Position numbers and translations under genes: made by a program. Below the pieces are notes generated by a model. It was given only the letters and a program-made list of their open reading frames with translations. It had not been told where the DNA came from and made no database searches. Below, in pieces: positions 62,677 to 64,000 of a DNA stretch of 64,000 nt. How positions within the stretch are numbered: position 1 is the first letter of the stretch; every line of letters begins with the position of its first letter. The stretch is from Pseudohoeflea sp964511625 (GTDB taxonomy: Bacteria; Pseudomonadota; Alphaproteobacteria; Rhizobiales; Rhizobiaceae): NCBI GenBank assembly GCA_964511625.1, contig CAZEJG010000011.1:1-64000 (forward strand). Direction: 5' to 3'.

Positions 62677-63516
62677 TCAGTTCTTGAAGGTGCCTGTGGA
62701 GACATGAATGCGCGCCACCGCCGAATTGTAGAAGGCGCGATAATATTCGAGCGGCGCGTCCGAACTGTCATAGGCGATGGATTCGATGGAGATCAGCGGA
62801 TGGTCCGGACTGACTTCCAGGCGCTCCGCCACAATCCTGTCCGGCATCGACGCCGTAAACCATCGTTCCGCCCGCCGCGACGTCAGTCCGTAGCGTTCCT
62901 TGAGGATCTGGAAGATCGACTGGTTGGTGATGTCGAGCTTCTCCATATCCGGCACCTTGTGGCCGGGCAGCGAGATGATCGTGTGGGTGATCGGCTGCCC
63001 GTCGGACTTGTAGATGCGCCCCACCCGCACCACCGTGCCGCCAGGTGGCAGGCTGAAGACCCGCGCTTCATCCTCGTCGGGATCGTCACGGCGGAATTCG
63101 AAGGACACCGAGGTCACCTTGTGCCCACGCGCCTCGAGGTCGGAGTGAACCGAGACGTTGGAGGTCAGGAAGTTGGTTTCCATCACCGGCTTGGCGACGA
63201 AGATGCCGCGACGCGGAACCTTCATCAACAAGCCCTCGTCGGCGAGACTGCCGAGCGCTGCACGCACAACCGGCCGCGAAACGTTGAAGATCTCGCACAT
63301 CGCCTGCTCCGACGGCAGCCGCGCATCGGGTTTGAGAATGTCCTTGCCGATCTTCTCGGACAGGGCGTTCTTCAACTGGATCCAGAGCGGCGTCGTGCTG
63401 TCGCGATCGATCGTCCCCTCTTCGGCTATCTCCCGCAGGATCATCGAATTCGAACTGTCGTCCTCGACATTGCGGGGCCTGCCCCGCCCGCGTCTCTCCG
63501 CATTTGCAATAGCCAC
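62677..63516 (-). CDS. GntR-family regulator (UTRA, HutC subfamily)
   Basis: A 279-residue regulator with an N-terminal winged helix (WIQLKNALSEKIGKDILKPDARLPSEQAMCEIFNVSRPVVRAAL) after a 30-residue basic extension, and a C-terminal UTRA ligand domain (FRRDDPDEDEARVFSLPPGGTVVRVGRIYKSDGQPI and PLISIESIAYDSSD). It most likely represses the adjacent carbohydrate operon through the palindrome at 62561-62572; the ligand is probably the sugar or its phosphate. Confidence 0.9.
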   Translation of the reverse strand: MAIANAERRGRGRPRNVEDDSSNSMILREIAEEGTIDRDSTTPLWIQLKNALSEKIGKDILKPDARLPSEQAMCEIFNVSRPVVRAALGSLADEGLLMKVPRRGIFVAKPVMETNFLTSNVSVHSDLEARGHKVTSVSFEFRRDDPDEDEARVFSLPPGGTVVRVGRIYKSDGQPITHTIISLPGHKVPDMEKLDITNQSIFQILKERYGLTSRRAERWFTASMPDRIVAERLEVSPDHPLISIESIAYDSSDAPLEYYRAFYNSAVARIHVSTGTFKN

Positions 63517-63603
63517 TGCCTCAATCTCCCCCTGCCGATTCTTGTATTTCAGCTTTAGGTTATTATTGATAGTTTTCTCGCGCTGCGCCAGTGCGCAGGT
63601 TGT

Positions 63604-64000
63604 TCAACGCGCCCCTCCCGACAACCTTCCAGCCTCCGGGAGAGATCGAAGTCGCATCATGGCGAGTGCACCGACGATCGGCCCAGGAACCAGCACGAGG
63701 AAGGCCCAGTTCCAGCCACCGAGCCAAGCCGCCATCTGCGGCACGAGCCAGATGGATACCGCCGTCAGGGCAAAACCGATCCCGAGCTGCAGCGCCAGCG
63801 CGGTGCCGACGAAATGACCGTCGGCCAGTTCGGTGACGGCCGCCGAAAACTGGGCGCTGTCGCCGATGATCGAAATCCCCCAGATGATGGCAATAAGCGC
63901 CAGAAGCCATCCGGGTCCGTCGAAGGCAAAGCCGATGAGTGCGGCGCACAGGCCCGAGACCACCATCATCCCGGCGGTCGTCAGGCAGCGGCCGATCCGG
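63604..64000 (-). CDS. MFS transporter, C-terminal part (partial)
   Basis: The 3' end of a major facilitator gene on the minus strand; 132 codons visible, open to the window edge with no start. It shows four hydrophobic segments (for example LLALIAIIWGISIIGDSAQFS and GIGFALTAVSIWLVPQM) ending in a short basic tail. An internal ATG at 63969 is unlikely to be the start. Substrate unknown. Confidence 0.8.
   Translation of the reverse strand, partial: RIGRCLTTAGMMVVSGLCAALIGFAFDGPGWLLALIAIIWGISIIGDSAQFSAAVTELADGHFVGTALALQLGIGFALTAVSIWLVPQMAAWLGGWNWAFLVLVPGPIVGALAMMRLRSLPEAGRLSGGAR

Overview
The window looks like the chromosome of an aerobic alphaproteobacterium of the Rhizobiales (Hyphomicrobiales) type. 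The evidence is the high-GC coding bias, the oxygen-dependent cobalamin route (cobN, cobQ, cobW, cbtAB), a dimethylglycine-dehydrogenase-like flavoprotein, an ExoD homologue, DUF1127 and entericidin small proteins, and several families typical of that order. This is inferred from gene content only. I saw no rRNA, tRNA, insertion sequence, prophage or CRISPR array.

Layout. (1) 1-7.7 kb, minus strand: a cobalamin synthesis and cobalt-uptake block, cobQ, then a cobalamin riboswitch, then cbtB-cbtA-cobU-cobW-cobN. cobN runs off the left edge and lacks its C-terminus. (2) 8.8-11.9 kb: a quaternary-amine (glycine betaine/choline type) ABC transporter. (3) 12.0-24.8 kb: a corrinoid/folate methyl-transfer island. 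It holds a zinc homocysteine methyltransferase, an MttB-superfamily amine methyltransferase without pyrrolysine, one corrinoid protein, a split MetV/MetF-type methylenetetrahydrofolate reductase, a pterin-binding methyltransferase and a RACo/RamA-like corrinoid reactivase. DUF1638, Virulence_fact, ExoD, formyltransferase-like and small membrane proteins lie among them. (4) 24.8-36.4 kb: regulators (LysR, a GbdR-like AraC/GlxA regulator, a PleD-like diguanylate cyclase), a DUF1194 protein, the DMGDH-like flavoprotein, DUF523, MscS and DUF924. (5) 36.5-43.9 kb: a HAD hydrolase and leucine/isovalerate degradation (ivd, mccB, mccA, TetR). A PIN/RHH toxin-antitoxin pair sits between mccB and mccA, and dgkA between ivd and mccB. 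(6) 44.1-49.5 kb: OmpW with a perfect FNR/FixK box, DgcN/DUF1611, Lrp, and a YqcI/YcgG-cupin-permease operon. (7) 49.5-51.5 kb: a DEAD-box RNA helicase. (8) 51.6-64 kb: a ten-gene minus-strand carbohydrate-type operon (two SDRs, class II aldolase, ABC transporter, PfkB kinase, flavin monooxygenase, aldehyde dehydrogenase), a GntR/UTRA regulator, and the 3' part of an MFS gene.

How it fits together. The core of the window reads as a methyl-group economy. Betaine enters through the ABC transporter. The MttB-like enzyme could move one methyl to the corrinoid protein. The methyl can then go to homocysteine (methionine) or to tetrahydrofolate, and be oxidised through MetF/MetV. The DMGDH-like enzyme would take the remaining dimethylglycine, the GbdR-like regulator could sense it, and the neighbouring B12 genes supply the cofactor. 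The three methyl-transfer subunits plus the reactivase match the idea of a methionine synthase split into separate polypeptides, as reported for some alphaproteobacteria. Two near-identical palindromes, upstream of the homocysteine- and pterin-binding subunit genes, suggest joint control by a SahR-like S-adenosylhomocysteine-responsive repressor. Four proteins of the island carry Arg/Gly-rich terminal tails, which I cannot explain from their catalytic folds.
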